Source: Flavobacterium microcysteis (GTDB lineage: Bacteria > Bacteroidota > Bacteroidia > Flavobacteriales > Flavobacteriaceae). Taken from it: a stretch of 64,000 bases of DNA. Location: the NCBI RefSeq assembly GCF_006385255.1, contig NZ_VFJE01000056.1, forward strand, positions 1 to 64,000. The letters run 5' to 3'. Both the position numbers and the translations under genes were made by a program. Every line of letters starts with the position of its first letter. The stretch's first letter is position 1. Below the pieces are notes generated by a model. That model ran no database searches and had not been told where the DNA came from. It saw nothing but the letters and a program-made list of their open reading frames with translations. Positions 46,651 through 54,289 of the stretch are shown one piece after another.

Positions 46651-48665
46651 AAAAAACAGTTTTTCTTTTTTTTGTTACTGGAATTATATCGCTTACCGGA
46701 TGTTCTAAGAAAAAATTAGATCTTTCTGAAAAAGCAACCGACAGTATTTCTATTTGTCTGCGTTTGGCATATCAAGATGCGACCCCATACCAGGATAGGC
46801 TTTTGTATAATGAAAAAGCTTTTAGGTTAATAATGGATAAGAAAAATGATAGTGTGCAGAGATTAAACCTGTCGGAAGTTGCCAATAGGTATTTCAACCT
46901 AAATGAAATGGATAAGTTTCATGAAATTTCCAGAATTCTTCTCAAGAAATCGATTGCGGGCAAAGATAGTTTAAGAATGGCTCTGGCTTATTCAAACATA
47001 GGGGAATATTATATGGGAGGAATAGGAAATGCAGACAGTTCTTTCGCGTATTATAAAAAGGCAGAAAAGTTATATCGGAAACTAAACAAAAAAATAAATT
47101 TAGCCACGACTTATATAAACATCGCTATTTTACAGAATAAAATAAACGACTATATCGGAAGTGAGCACTCTGCTATAAAAGCATTAGAAGAGCTAAATGG
47201 AACCTCGGAAAAATATAAAGTATATGAAGCTTATAATATAATTGCCATCACGGCTAACATGCAAAGAGATTATAAGAGATGTCTCGAATACCATAACAAA
47301 GCCTTACAGGTTGCAAATTCAAATAAATTACCCAAAGAATTTCATCCGATAGCAGGAACGTTTAATAATATAGGTACAGTATTTCAGGATGAGAAAAACT
47401 ATAAAAAAGCAATAGAGTATTATGAAAAAGCCTTAAAAGAAACAGATCTGTTCATTGACAAACCTACTACCTACGCAATATTTTTGGGTAATTTGGGCTA
47501 TTCTAAATTCTGTGCAAATGATTATTCAGATTTGCCGGCATTATTTTATAAATCATTAAAAATAAGCGATAGCCTGAGTTATTATCCTGAATCTATTCTG
47601 GCAAGGACCCGATTGTCTGAATATTATTTTAAAGTAAAGGACACGGCAAAAGCAAAAAAGTATGCCGTTGAGGCACTAAACCTTAGTAGGGAAAGCAAAT
47701 TAGATAAAAGTTTATTGTTTTCCCTGAGTCAGGCAGCAGCAGTTGATGACAAAAAAGCATCGGATTATAGAGAAGAATATATAACGCTTAGCGACAGTAT
47801 TCATCTTGAAGAAAGAAAAATGCAGAATAAGTTTGCTCGGATCGAGTTTGAGACTGACGAGATTGTACTTGAAAAAGATAAGGCTATTGGACAAAAATGG
47901 ACTATCCTCTGGATTGCTATTTCTGCGTTTTTATCAGGAGTGCTTTTTTATGCCTATAGGATGCAGAGATCTAAGCAACGGGAGCTGGTTTTATTACAGT
48001 CACAGCAAAAAGCGGATGAGGAAATCTACCAACTCATACTGGATCAACAGCAGAAATTTGACGAAGGCCGTGAAAAAGAAAAAAAACGTATAGCAAAAGA
48101 GCTTCATGATGGTATCATGAATAGATTAGCGAGTATTCGGTTCAACCTTTTTGTTCTTGAAAACAGAACCGATCCGGAAACTATCAAACATTGTATTGGC
48201 CAAATAGAACAGATCCAGGAAGTAGAAAAAGAAGTTAAGGATATAGCCCATGATTTAAGTCATGATACTTTTTCTCCTAAAAAAGATTATGAGGAACTTT
48301 TAAGATCCTTAGCTTTAGAAGTTGCAAATGCGGCTTCCTTAAAAATTAGCCTTTGGTTTTCCAAATCCATCAAGTGGGAGACGATAAACGCTGTCGTTAA
48401 AATGCATATATACAGAATCCTGCAGGAGAGTCTACATAACATTAAGAAACACGCAGCTGCGAAAGAAGTAAGTATAAACATAGCGCAAGAAAGTGAGTTG
48501 TTGCACATTGAAATTAAGGATGATGGTGTCGGATTTGATGCAGAGGCCCATTCTTCCGGATTGGGGATTGGAAATATTCAATCAAGGGCAGAAGAAATGA
48601 ATGGTAGTAGTGAAATTACTTCTTCCAGTGCCGGAACAGTTGTCAGGATTAAGATACCGATATAA
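46647..48665 (+). CDS. kinase paralogue 7: complete TPR sensor histidine kinase
   Basis: 672 aa, TTG start overlapping the stop of copy 6 by four bases; lipobox SLTGC. Its sensor half is closely related to that of copy 6 (long stretches nearly identical, e.g. ATPYQDRLLYNEKA), but its cytoplasmic half differs and is complete. Membrane helix about 417-440; phospho-acceptor H487 in KELHDGIMNRL; N-box with N598 in LQESLHNIKKHA; G1 box KDDGVGFD with D625, G627, G629; G2 box SSGLGIGNIQ. This is a functional-looking HisKA_3/HATPase kinase of the NarX/DesK type. The response regulator gene follows after 11 bases, so it is the probable phosphate donor of the array. Confidence 0.9.
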   Translation: MKKTVFLFFVTGIISLTGCSKKKLDLSEKATDSISICLRLAYQDATPYQDRLLYNEKAFRLIMDKKNDSVQRLNLSEVANRYFNLNEMDKFHEISRILLKKSIAGKDSLRMALAYSNIGEYYMGGIGNADSSFAYYKKAEKLYRKLNKKINLATTYINIAILQNKINDYIGSEHSAIKALEELNGTSEKYKVYEAYNIIAITANMQRDYKRCLEYHNKALQVANSNKLPKEFHPIAGTFNNIGTVFQDEKNYKKAIEYYEKALKETDLFIDKPTTYAIFLGNLGYSKFCANDYSDLPALFYKSLKISDSLSYYPESILARTRLSEYYFKVKDTAKAKKYAVEALNLSRESKLDKSLLFSLSQAAAVDDKKASDYREEYITLSDSIHLEERKMQNKFARIEFETDEIVLEKDKAIGQKWTILWIAISAFLSGVLFYAYRMQRSKQRELVLLQSQQKADEEIYQLILDQQQKFDEGREKEKKRIAKELHDGIMNRLASIRFNLFVLENRTDPETIKHCIGQIEQIQEVEKEVKDIAHDLSHDTFSPKKDYEELLRSLALEVANAASLKISLWFSKSIKWETINAVVKMHIYRILQESLHNIKKHAAAKEVSINIAQESELLHIEIKDDGVGFDAEAHSSGLGIGNIQSRAEEMNGSSEITSSSAGTVVRIKIPI

Positions 48666-48676
48666 AAGAATATCAC

Positions 48677-49330
48677 ATGAAACAGTTAGTGCTTATAGTA
48701 GATGACCATCCTGCCATGATTGAAGGTTACAAGAGTATTTTGTCATTCAATACTCATGGATACGAATTGGAATTTAAAAGTGCCTACACGAGCGAAGAAG
48801 CTTACGGTCTTATTCATGGGAACGACCAGTTTGATATGATTTTTCTTGACCTTTCACTACCGGGCTATTCAGAAAAAGAAATCCATTCAGGTGAAGATCT
48901 TATTCCTTATATCAGAAAGTACCAACAACAATCCAAAGTCATTGTTATTACATCACATGCAGAACAGTTTTTGCTTTATCAGATTTATAAAAAAACAAAT
49001 CCTGATGGAATTTTTATAAAGAGTGACTTCTCTTCAAAAGAATTTCTTGTTGCTTTTGATGCTGTTGTTCAGGGTGAGAAATATTATACCCAAACGATGA
49101 AAGAAACACTAAAAAAAATTAACAACAGTAACTTTTATCTTGATAGTATCGATATGCAACTGATATCCTTGCTTGCACAGGGTATGAAAAGCAAAGGACT
49201 TATGGAACATCTACCGCTTTCTTTAAGTGCTATTGACAAACGAAAACAAAGAATAAGGGAGTTTTTTGGTATTGAAAAAGGAAATGATGAAGATATTGTT
49301 AGAGAAGCCAAAAAACAAAAATTTGTATAA
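48677..49330 (+). CDS. response regulator, NarL/LuxR-like
   Basis: 217 aa. Receiver domain about 1-125: acidic pair DDH near the N-terminus (VDDHPAMIEGY), phospho-acceptor D58 in FLDLSLPGYSEKE, T/S in VITSHAEQF and the lysine in IFIKSDF. The C-terminal 60 residues (SIDMQLISLLAQGMKSKGL, SLSAIDKRKQRIREFFGIEKG) match the layout of a LuxR-type helix-turn-helix, although the signature is weak. It probably receives phosphate from paralogue 7 and, perhaps in trans, from the histidines of the degenerate copies. Candidate targets are the four palindrome promoters at 52.2-53.0 kb. Confidence 0.88.
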   Translation: MKQLVLIVDDHPAMIEGYKSILSFNTHGYELEFKSAYTSEEAYGLIHGNDQFDMIFLDLSLPGYSEKEIHSGEDLIPYIRKYQQQSKVIVITSHAEQFLLYQIYKKTNPDGIFIKSDFSSKEFLVAFDAVVQGEKYYTQTMKETLKKINNSNFYLDSIDMQLISLLAQGMKSKGLMEHLPLSLSAIDKRKQRIREFFGIEKGNDEDIVREAKKQKFV

Positions 49331-49444
49331 GAAAAATCTTGTAAATCTATCATTTTTTTAGATTGTTTTATTTTTTTAGGAAGAGAATAAAAGACTTTTT
49401 TTAGGAATCAAAAGAACAGTCATCTTTTGTGTCAATAGATTTAC

Positions 49445-49452
49445 TATTTTTG
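49445..49452 (+). promoter_or_regulatory. -7 element ahead of kinase 8
   Basis: TATTTTTG fits the consensus and lies 20 bases before the TTG start. A TTTG ends at 49429, only 15 bases upstream, which is closer than usual for a -33 element. It indicates that kinase 8 and its regulator form a separate transcript from the array. Confidence 0.5.
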
Positions 49453-49471
49453 GAAACAAACTTTAAGACTA

Positions 49472-51502
49472 TTGAAAAAATACTACCTCCTCTTTTTCGT
49501 CATTGGTCTGTTACTTCTTGGATGCTCAAAGAAAAAAGAAAAATTTTCTGAAAAAAGCATATCCGATACTCTTGCTACTTATCTAACTCTTGCAAATGAA
49601 GATACTATTGCTTATGAGGATAGGCTGTCGTATAACAAAAAAGCATTTGCCATTTTAATCAATCAGGATAATGATTCTTTAAATAGGTTAAGTCTTTTTA
49701 AAGTGGCTAATAGGTATTTTAATATGAATAATTTTGAGGAGTATCATAAAGTAGTTCAAATAATTTTAGAAAAATCTAAAAGTAGCCGAGATACTGTGAA
49801 TATTGCTAAGTCCTATTCTTATTTAGGGGATTATTATTCAAATACAATTCAAAAGGATAGTGCCTATTCATACTATAAAAAAGCAGAAAAAATTTATCAA
49901 AAACTAAATGATAAAGGGAATCTTGCAAGTGTCTATATCAATACAGCCATTATTCAAAGTTATGAAAATGATTTTTTTGGAAGTGAACTTTCTGCGATAA
50001 AGGCATTGAATGTACTAAGGGATGAAGGAGATATAAATAAAATCTATGATACATATAATCAGCTTGGTTTTGTATCTACAGAATTGAAAGATTATGAAAA
50101 AGCATTAGAATATCATACAAAAGCATTAAATATAGGGCTTAAAAATAATGCAAACGATCCTTTTCAAAAAATAAGTTCATTGAATAATATAGGGAACGTT
50201 TATCAACGCGAAAATAAAGACAAATTGGCGATTGAAAAATTTAAAGAAGCTATAAAAGATATAGAATCAATAGATAACAAATCGTATCTGCATGCTATAC
50301 TATTAGATAATTTGGCTTATTCTAAATTTAAGATTAAAGATTTTTCAGGCTTACCAGATTTATTTTATCAATCATTAAAAATACGGGATAGTTTAAATAT
50401 GGGAGTTGGAATAATTTATGTAAAGATCCATTTGTCAGAATACTATTTCGAAAAAAAGGATTCCTTAACTTCTCAAAAATTTGCAAAAGAGGCTCTAGAT
50501 CTTTCTAAGCAAATAAAAAACTACAGAGCGGTTTTAGCATCATTAAAGCAGGCTGGAATTGTTAGTCCAAAAGAATCTTTGATGTATTCTGCGGAATATA
50601 TAAAAATTAATGATAGTCTTCAAAATGCCGAACGAAAATCTAAAGACAGATTTGCCAGGATAGAATACGAAACTGATGAAATCATTCAGCAAAAAGACAA
50701 ATTAGCAGAGCAAAACAGAAACATACTTTTCTTTTTCGGGCTGGTTGTAATGATTGGAATTCTTCTTTTTGTAATCAAAAACCAGCGTTCCAAAACAAAA
50801 GAGTTGATGCTAAAACAAGCACAGCAGAAAGCCAACGAGGATATCTATAACTTGATGCTTTACCAGCAAAATAAGATAGAAGAAGGAAGGGCAAATGAAA
50901 AGGTGAGGATTGCGCAAGAACTTCACGACGGTATTTTGGGAAGATTATTTGGTGCTCGCCTGAATCTGGATAGTTTAAATAAAAGACAGGATGACGAAGC
51001 CATTGTTAGCAGAAATAACTATCTCGTTGAGCTTAAAAATATTGAGCAGGACATCCGCGAAATCTCACATGATCTTAATCGTGAGAAATATGCCTTAAAC
51101 AATAATTTTATTGGAATTGTAAACAACCTGATAGAACAGCAGGAAACAGTTTCCCAGGCGAAAGTTTCTTTTGTGGTTGATATGGAAATTGAATGGGAAA
51201 AGATTGAAAACTACATCAAAATTAATTTATACCGAATTCTTCAGGAAGCGTTACTAAACATAAACAAATATGCCCAAGCCGAAAATGTCAGGATTGAGAT
51301 TTTAAAACAAGAGAAAACATTAAAATTGACTGTGACAGATGATGGAGTAGGATTCTCAGTAAGTAAAAAGAGTAAAGGTATTGGCCTTCAGAATATGCTT
51401 TCAAGAGCAAAAGCTTGCGAAGCGGTTTTTGATATCAAGTCAAAAATAGGTAAAGGAACCACTATAACGGTTGTGTTTCCAATGGAAACTAATCAAAAAT
51501 AA
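49472..51502 (+). CDS. kinase paralogue 8: complete TPR sensor histidine kinase
   Basis: 676 aa, TTG start, lipobox LLLGC. The sensor half is related to those of copies 2-5 (ALEYHTKALNIGLKNNA, AIEKFKEAIKD). The membrane helix differs in sequence (NILFFFGLVVMIGILLFVI). Phospho-acceptor H485 in QELHDGILGRL; complete ATPase domain with N-box LQEALLNINKYA, G1 TDDGVGFS and G2 KGIGLQNML. It is the more divergent member, separated from the array by its own promoter, and probably represents the ancestral stand-alone kinase-regulator pair. The regulator gene follows after 13 bases. Confidence 0.9.
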   Translation: MKKYYLLFFVIGLLLLGCSKKKEKFSEKSISDTLATYLTLANEDTIAYEDRLSYNKKAFAILINQDNDSLNRLSLFKVANRYFNMNNFEEYHKVVQIILEKSKSSRDTVNIAKSYSYLGDYYSNTIQKDSAYSYYKKAEKIYQKLNDKGNLASVYINTAIIQSYENDFFGSELSAIKALNVLRDEGDINKIYDTYNQLGFVSTELKDYEKALEYHTKALNIGLKNNANDPFQKISSLNNIGNVYQRENKDKLAIEKFKEAIKDIESIDNKSYLHAILLDNLAYSKFKIKDFSGLPDLFYQSLKIRDSLNMGVGIIYVKIHLSEYYFEKKDSLTSQKFAKEALDLSKQIKNYRAVLASLKQAGIVSPKESLMYSAEYIKINDSLQNAERKSKDRFARIEYETDEIIQQKDKLAEQNRNILFFFGLVVMIGILLFVIKNQRSKTKELMLKQAQQKANEDIYNLMLYQQNKIEEGRANEKVRIAQELHDGILGRLFGARLNLDSLNKRQDDEAIVSRNNYLVELKNIEQDIREISHDLNREKYALNNNFIGIVNNLIEQQETVSQAKVSFVVDMEIEWEKIENYIKINLYRILQEALLNINKYAQAENVRIEILKQEKTLKLTVTDDGVGFSVSKKSKGIGLQNMLSRAKACEAVFDIKSKIGKGTTITVVFPMETNQK

Positions 51503-51515
51503 CACACATAACACC

Positions 51516-52184
51516 ATGGCAAAAAAACTAAACATTCTAATTGTTGACGATCACCCGTTTATTATTGAAGCATACAAGAATACTATTGCTGGCTACCACC
51601 CGGCAGAATTCGAGTTCAATATCACGCAGGCAAACGATTGCAAATCGGCGTATGAAATTCTGACCAGTCCGACAATGATTCCCTATGATGTGGCGTTTTT
51701 TGACATCAGTATGCCGCCTTATCAGGAAAAGAATATTCTTTCTGGAGAGGATTTGGCTAAGTTGATGAAGACTGTTTTGCCTTCCTGCCGAGTGATACTT
51801 CTAACCATGCACACGGAGTCATTAAAAATTAACAACATTATCAAGACTATAAACCCGAACGGGCTTATCATCAAAAATGACCTGACTTTTGATGAACTTC
51901 TCATCGCATTTGATAAGATATTAAAAAACGAAAACTATTATAGCCAGACGGTTGTCAAGTTTGTAAGCCAACAATCTAGCGACAGTAACCTAATTGATGA
52001 ATACGACCGTCAGATATTGTATCATCTGTCAAGAGGAGTAAAGACCAAAAACATTCCTTTGCATACGCCGCTGTCTTTGATTGCTGTCGAAAAAAGAAAA
52101 TTAAACCTGAAAGATTTATTTAAAATTAAGGGTGGAAATGACGAAGATCTTATTAACGAGGCCAGACTTAGAGGATTCATCTAA
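51516..52184 (+). CDS. response regulator paired with kinase 8
   Basis: I use the ATG at 51516, not an in-frame TTG at 51471 inside the kinase gene, because the receiver begins right after it (KKLNILIVDDHPFI); this gives 222 aa. Phospho-acceptor D63 in AFFDISMPPYQEK; T in LLTMHTESL; K in LIIKNDL. The C-terminal domain (YDRQILYHLSRGVKTKNI, SLIAVEKRKLNLKDLFKIKGG) is a weak LuxR-type helix-turn-helix and is clearly paralogous to that of the regulator at 48677. The four palindrome promoters begin 25 bases after its stop codon, so it is the nearest candidate to bind them. Confidence 0.88.
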   Translation: MAKKLNILIVDDHPFIIEAYKNTIAGYHPAEFEFNITQANDCKSAYEILTSPTMIPYDVAFFDISMPPYQEKNILSGEDLAKLMKTVLPSCRVILLTMHTESLKINNIIKTINPNGLIIKNDLTFDELLIAFDKILKNENYYSQTVVKFVSQQSSDSNLIDEYDRQILYHLSRGVKTKNIPLHTPLSLIAVEKRKLNLKDLFKIKGGNDEDLINEARLRGFI

Positions 52185-52209
52185 AATAATGTTTGGTAAT
52201 ATCCATTGA

Positions 52210-52276
52210 TACGGTTTTACCGTAAAATATATGCGGGAAAACCGCAAACAGCCTGCATTAAATAGCTGTAATTTAG
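52210..52276 (+). promoter_or_regulatory. double-palindrome promoter A
   Basis: First palindrome TACGGTTTTACCGTA (52210-52224), second TGCGGGAAAACCGCA (52232-52246), start points 22 bases apart. After 22 further bases comes the -7-like box TAATTTAG (52269-52276). No TTG -33 element is present; the second palindrome occupies its place, as in activator-dependent promoters. Confidence 0.7.
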
Positions 52277-52282
52277 CAATGT

Positions 52283-52369
52283 AATTTTGAGTTAGAATAA
52301 ATTAGGGGGTATACCTATTTTATTTCATTTCTTCGAAAAAAAAGCTGCCTGAAAAGGCAGCTTTTTTAT
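52283..52369 (+). ncRNA. candidate small RNA A, about 85 nt
   Basis: From the expected start after promoter A to the terminator AAGCTGCC/GGCAGCTT (52342-52363) plus T-run. It holds no plausible frame. A run AGGGGGT lies at 52313-52319; the five G could pair with the CCCCC of RNAs B and D. The sequence is otherwise unlike B and D. The 5' end is inferred. Confidence 0.45.
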
Positions 52370-52386
52370 TGCACTCAAATAAGGAT

Positions 52387-52453
52387 TACGGGAAAACCGT
52401 AAAACAAATGCGGGAAAACCGCAAACAACTATGTACTGTAATGGCTAGTTTTA
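52387..52453 (+). promoter_or_regulatory. double-palindrome promoter B
   Basis: TACGGGAAAACCGTA (52387-52401) and TGCGGGAAAACCGCA (52409-52423), 22 bases apart, then the box TAGTTTTA at 52446-52453, at the same distance as in module A. The linker AAACAAA between the palindromes is shared with modules C and D. Confidence 0.72.
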
Positions 52454-52459
52454 CACTGT

Positions 52460-52632
52460 AATCAAAAACGTCTTTTTTAAAGAGCCGGAAGCAAAGTAAG
52501 TAGCAAAAAAAAATAATGATATTACCCTTTTGTCAGCCCCCAAGATTGACTTAACCTACATAAATCAATTGGCTGCTTGCGATTCCAAAAAAAATAAAAA
52601 TGCGGTAACTCCCCAAAGTGCCGCTTTTTTTA
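52460..52632 (+). ncRNA. candidate small RNA B, about 170 nt
   Basis: Runs from promoter B to a terminator with stem GCGG/CCGC (52602-52624) and T7. The conserved core ACCCTTTTGTCAGCCCCCAA (52524-52543) and CTTAACCTAC (52550-52559) recurs in RNA D. The terminator loop displays CCCCAAA. The only frame over the core, a 12-codon ATG frame at 52517, is not kept in D, so a non-coding role is more likely. The core is complementary to the 80-bp elements at 3.5 kb. Confidence 0.55.
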
Positions 52633-52652
52633 TGCTCTTAAAGTTTTTGAAT

Positions 52653-52719
52653 TACGGCTAAACCGTAAAACAAATGCGGGAAAACCGCAAACACCATAAG
52701 TGTCTGTTGAATAATTTAG
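52653..52719 (+). promoter_or_regulatory. double-palindrome promoter C
   Basis: TACGGCTAAACCGTA (52653-52667) and TGCGGGAAAACCGCA (52675-52689), then TAATTTAG at 52712-52719; all distances equal those in modules A, B and D. It drives the small lipoprotein gene whose ATG is 26 bases after the box. Confidence 0.72.
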
Positions 52720-52744
52720 CTTTTAGGAATTAAGAAAGAATTAG

Positions 52745-52933
52745 ATGAAGATTAAGACGATAATTATAATAGCCAGTTTAACAGCTTTGCTTTGTTGCAA
52801 GAGTGAAACCAATGTGAAAAATACAAGGCAGAACATAGTCAGTATTAAGACCAAAGATTCATCCAAACAGCAGAAAAATTTTGTTGTGAAAGACAATGAG
52901 TATTTTTTGTTGAACGGCAGAAAAAATGATTAA
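52745..52933 (+). CDS. small lipoprotein downstream of promoter C
   Basis: 62 aa. Signal sequence with lipobox (IIIIASLTALLC, acylated C17, next residue also C), followed by a short K/S/N-rich chain ending FVVKDNEYFLLNGRKND. I know no family. The start is supported by its position just after promoter C. It is the only protein encoded among the four modules, so it may be an output or a feedback ligand of the two-component system. No clear terminator separates it from module D. Confidence 0.6.
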   Translation: MKIKTIIIIASLTALLCCKSETNVKNTRQNIVSIKTKDSSKQQKNFVVKDNEYFLLNGRKND

Positions 52934-52975
52934 TCTTTTGAACGTTAGAATTTTAAAATAATGTTTGTTCTTTTT

Positions 52976-53042
52976 TACGGGAAAACCGTAAAACAAATGC
53001 GGGAAAACCGTAAACAACTAATGACTTACTAATGTAGTTTTA
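52976..53042 (+). promoter_or_regulatory. double-palindrome promoter D
   Basis: TACGGGAAAACCGTA (52976-52990), then TGCGGGAAAACCGTA (52998-53012, one arm imperfect), then TAGTTTTA at 53035-53042 with the same spacing. The box and the following bases (TAGTTTTACA, then TGTAAT) are almost those of module B. Confidence 0.72.
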
Positions 53043-53048
53043 CAGTGT

Positions 53049-53228
53049 AATAAAGTATAAGTTTTTTCATTGAAGAGATTAAAAGTAAACCCAAGAACGC
53101 CATAAGCAGTAAACACGAGTAATACCACCCTTTTGTTAGCCCCCAAATGGCTTAAACCTACAAAACAACTGCTTATCCAATTGGAAAAATAAAAAAAGCG
53201 ATGATCCCCAACCATCGCTTTTTTTTAT
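53049..53228 (+). ncRNA. candidate small RNA D, about 180 nt, paralogue of B
   Basis: Runs from promoter D to the terminator AAGCGATG, loop ATCCCCAAC, CATCGCTT (53196-53220) plus eight T, which may also end the convergent thiL transcript. The core ACCCTTTTGTTAGCCCCCAA (53127-53146) and CTTAAACCTAC (53151-53161) matches RNA B; flanking sequence is diverged. Both RNAs show a CCCCAA in the terminator loop as well as in the core. No conserved reading frame. Confidence 0.55.
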
Positions 53229-53242
53229 GCATTTTTTTCAGA

Positions 53243-54289
53243 TTAGCTGTCAAGAGCATTCCAACCTCGTGCTTTCAAAGGAATTTTTGTGTTGGCTCTT
53301 GTAACCAAATGTATGCCTTCGCTTTCTGGAGTCATATGTCCAATAACGGTAAAATTTGGATTTCCTTTAATTTTATCGAAGTCATCCATAGAAATCGTAA
53401 AGAGAAGCTCATAGTCTTCACCTCCGTTTATGGCAACCGTAGTGCTGTCGATGTTGAATTCTTCGCAGACACTGATTAATTGTGGATCCAATGGCAGTTT
53501 CTCTTCATATAAGTTACATCCGACCCCAGATTGTTTGCAGATATGGATGATTTCTGAAGATAATCCGTCAGAGATATCAATCATCGAAGTTGGTTTTACT
53601 TCCAAAGCATGCAATAAGGTCCTGATGTCTTTTCGTGCTTCCGGTCTTAGCTGCCTTTCTATGATATAAGTATAAGCCTCCAGATCGGGTTGGCTATTCG
53701 GGTTTACCTGAAATACTTGTTTTTCTCTTTCCAAAACCTGTAATCCCATATAAGCAGAACCAATATCGCCTGTAACGACAAGAAGGTCATTGGATTTTGC
53801 ACCATTCCTATAGACTAATTCCGATTCATCAGCTTCACCTATTGCAGTAATGCTGATTATCAATCCTTTTTGGGAAGAAGTGGTGTCACCGCCAATCACA
53901 TCTACATTATATTCTTTAGCAGCCAAAGCAATACCGTCGAATAATTCCTCAAGCGCTTCCAAAGGAAAACGGTTAGAGACAGCTACTGAAACAGTAATCT
54001 GTGTAGGCTTGGCATTCATAGCATAAATGTCGGATACATTTACGACAACCGATTTATATCCCAAATGCCTTAAAGGCATATAAGCCAAATCAAAATGGAC
54101 GCCTTCAATAAGCAGATCGGTTGAAACGACAGCCTTTTTATCTTTAAAATCCAAAACCGCTGCATCGTCTCCAATTCCTTTGAAGGTAGACGGTTGGCTG
54201 ATTTCGAAATGTTTTGTTAGATGTTTTATAAGCCCGAATTCTCCTAATTCAGACAAGCTTGTTCGTTGTGGATTTTTATCTTCAATCAT
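53243..54289 (-). CDS. thiL: thiamine-monophosphate kinase
   Basis: 348 aa. Phosphorylates thiamine monophosphate to the cofactor thiamine diphosphate. The AIRS/PurM-like fold shows GIGDDAAVLDF near residue 40 (metal and nucleotide binding), DLLIEGVHFDL near 58, GDTTSS near 135 and VTGDIGSAYMGL near 170; NGGEDYELLFTI near 285 is the C-terminal signature. Cytosolic. Convergent with the small-RNA cluster, sharing the terminator at 53196-53226, and divergent from the ABC transporter genes. Confidence 0.93.
   Translation of the reverse strand: MIEDKNPQRTSLSELGEFGLIKHLTKHFEISQPSTFKGIGDDAAVLDFKDKKAVVSTDLLIEGVHFDLAYMPLRHLGYKSVVVNVSDIYAMNAKPTQITVSVAVSNRFPLEALEELFDGIALAAKEYNVDVIGGDTTSSQKGLIISITAIGEADESELVYRNGAKSNDLLVVTGDIGSAYMGLQVLEREKQVFQVNPNSQPDLEAYTYIIERQLRPEARKDIRTLLHALEVKPTSMIDISDGLSSEIIHICKQSGVGCNLYEEKLPLDPQLISVCEEFNIDSTTVAINGGEDYELLFTISMDDFDKIKGNPNFTVIGHMTPESEGIHLVTRANTKIPLKARGWNALDS

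Larger units (their letters stand above)
52185..53242. other. cluster of four palindrome-promoter units
   Basis: About 1.06 kb holding a single 62-codon gene. The rest consists of four copies of a 67-bp promoter-like module, each followed by a short transcribed-looking segment; three of these end in an intrinsic terminator (52342-52368, 52602-52631, 53196-53226). Confidence 0.75.

Noticed and set aside
52210..53012. Four palindromic repeats as a CRISPR array
   Set aside because: The intervals are 177, 266 and 323 bases and contain terminators and a gene; no cas genes are nearby. A set of promoters explains the spacing better.
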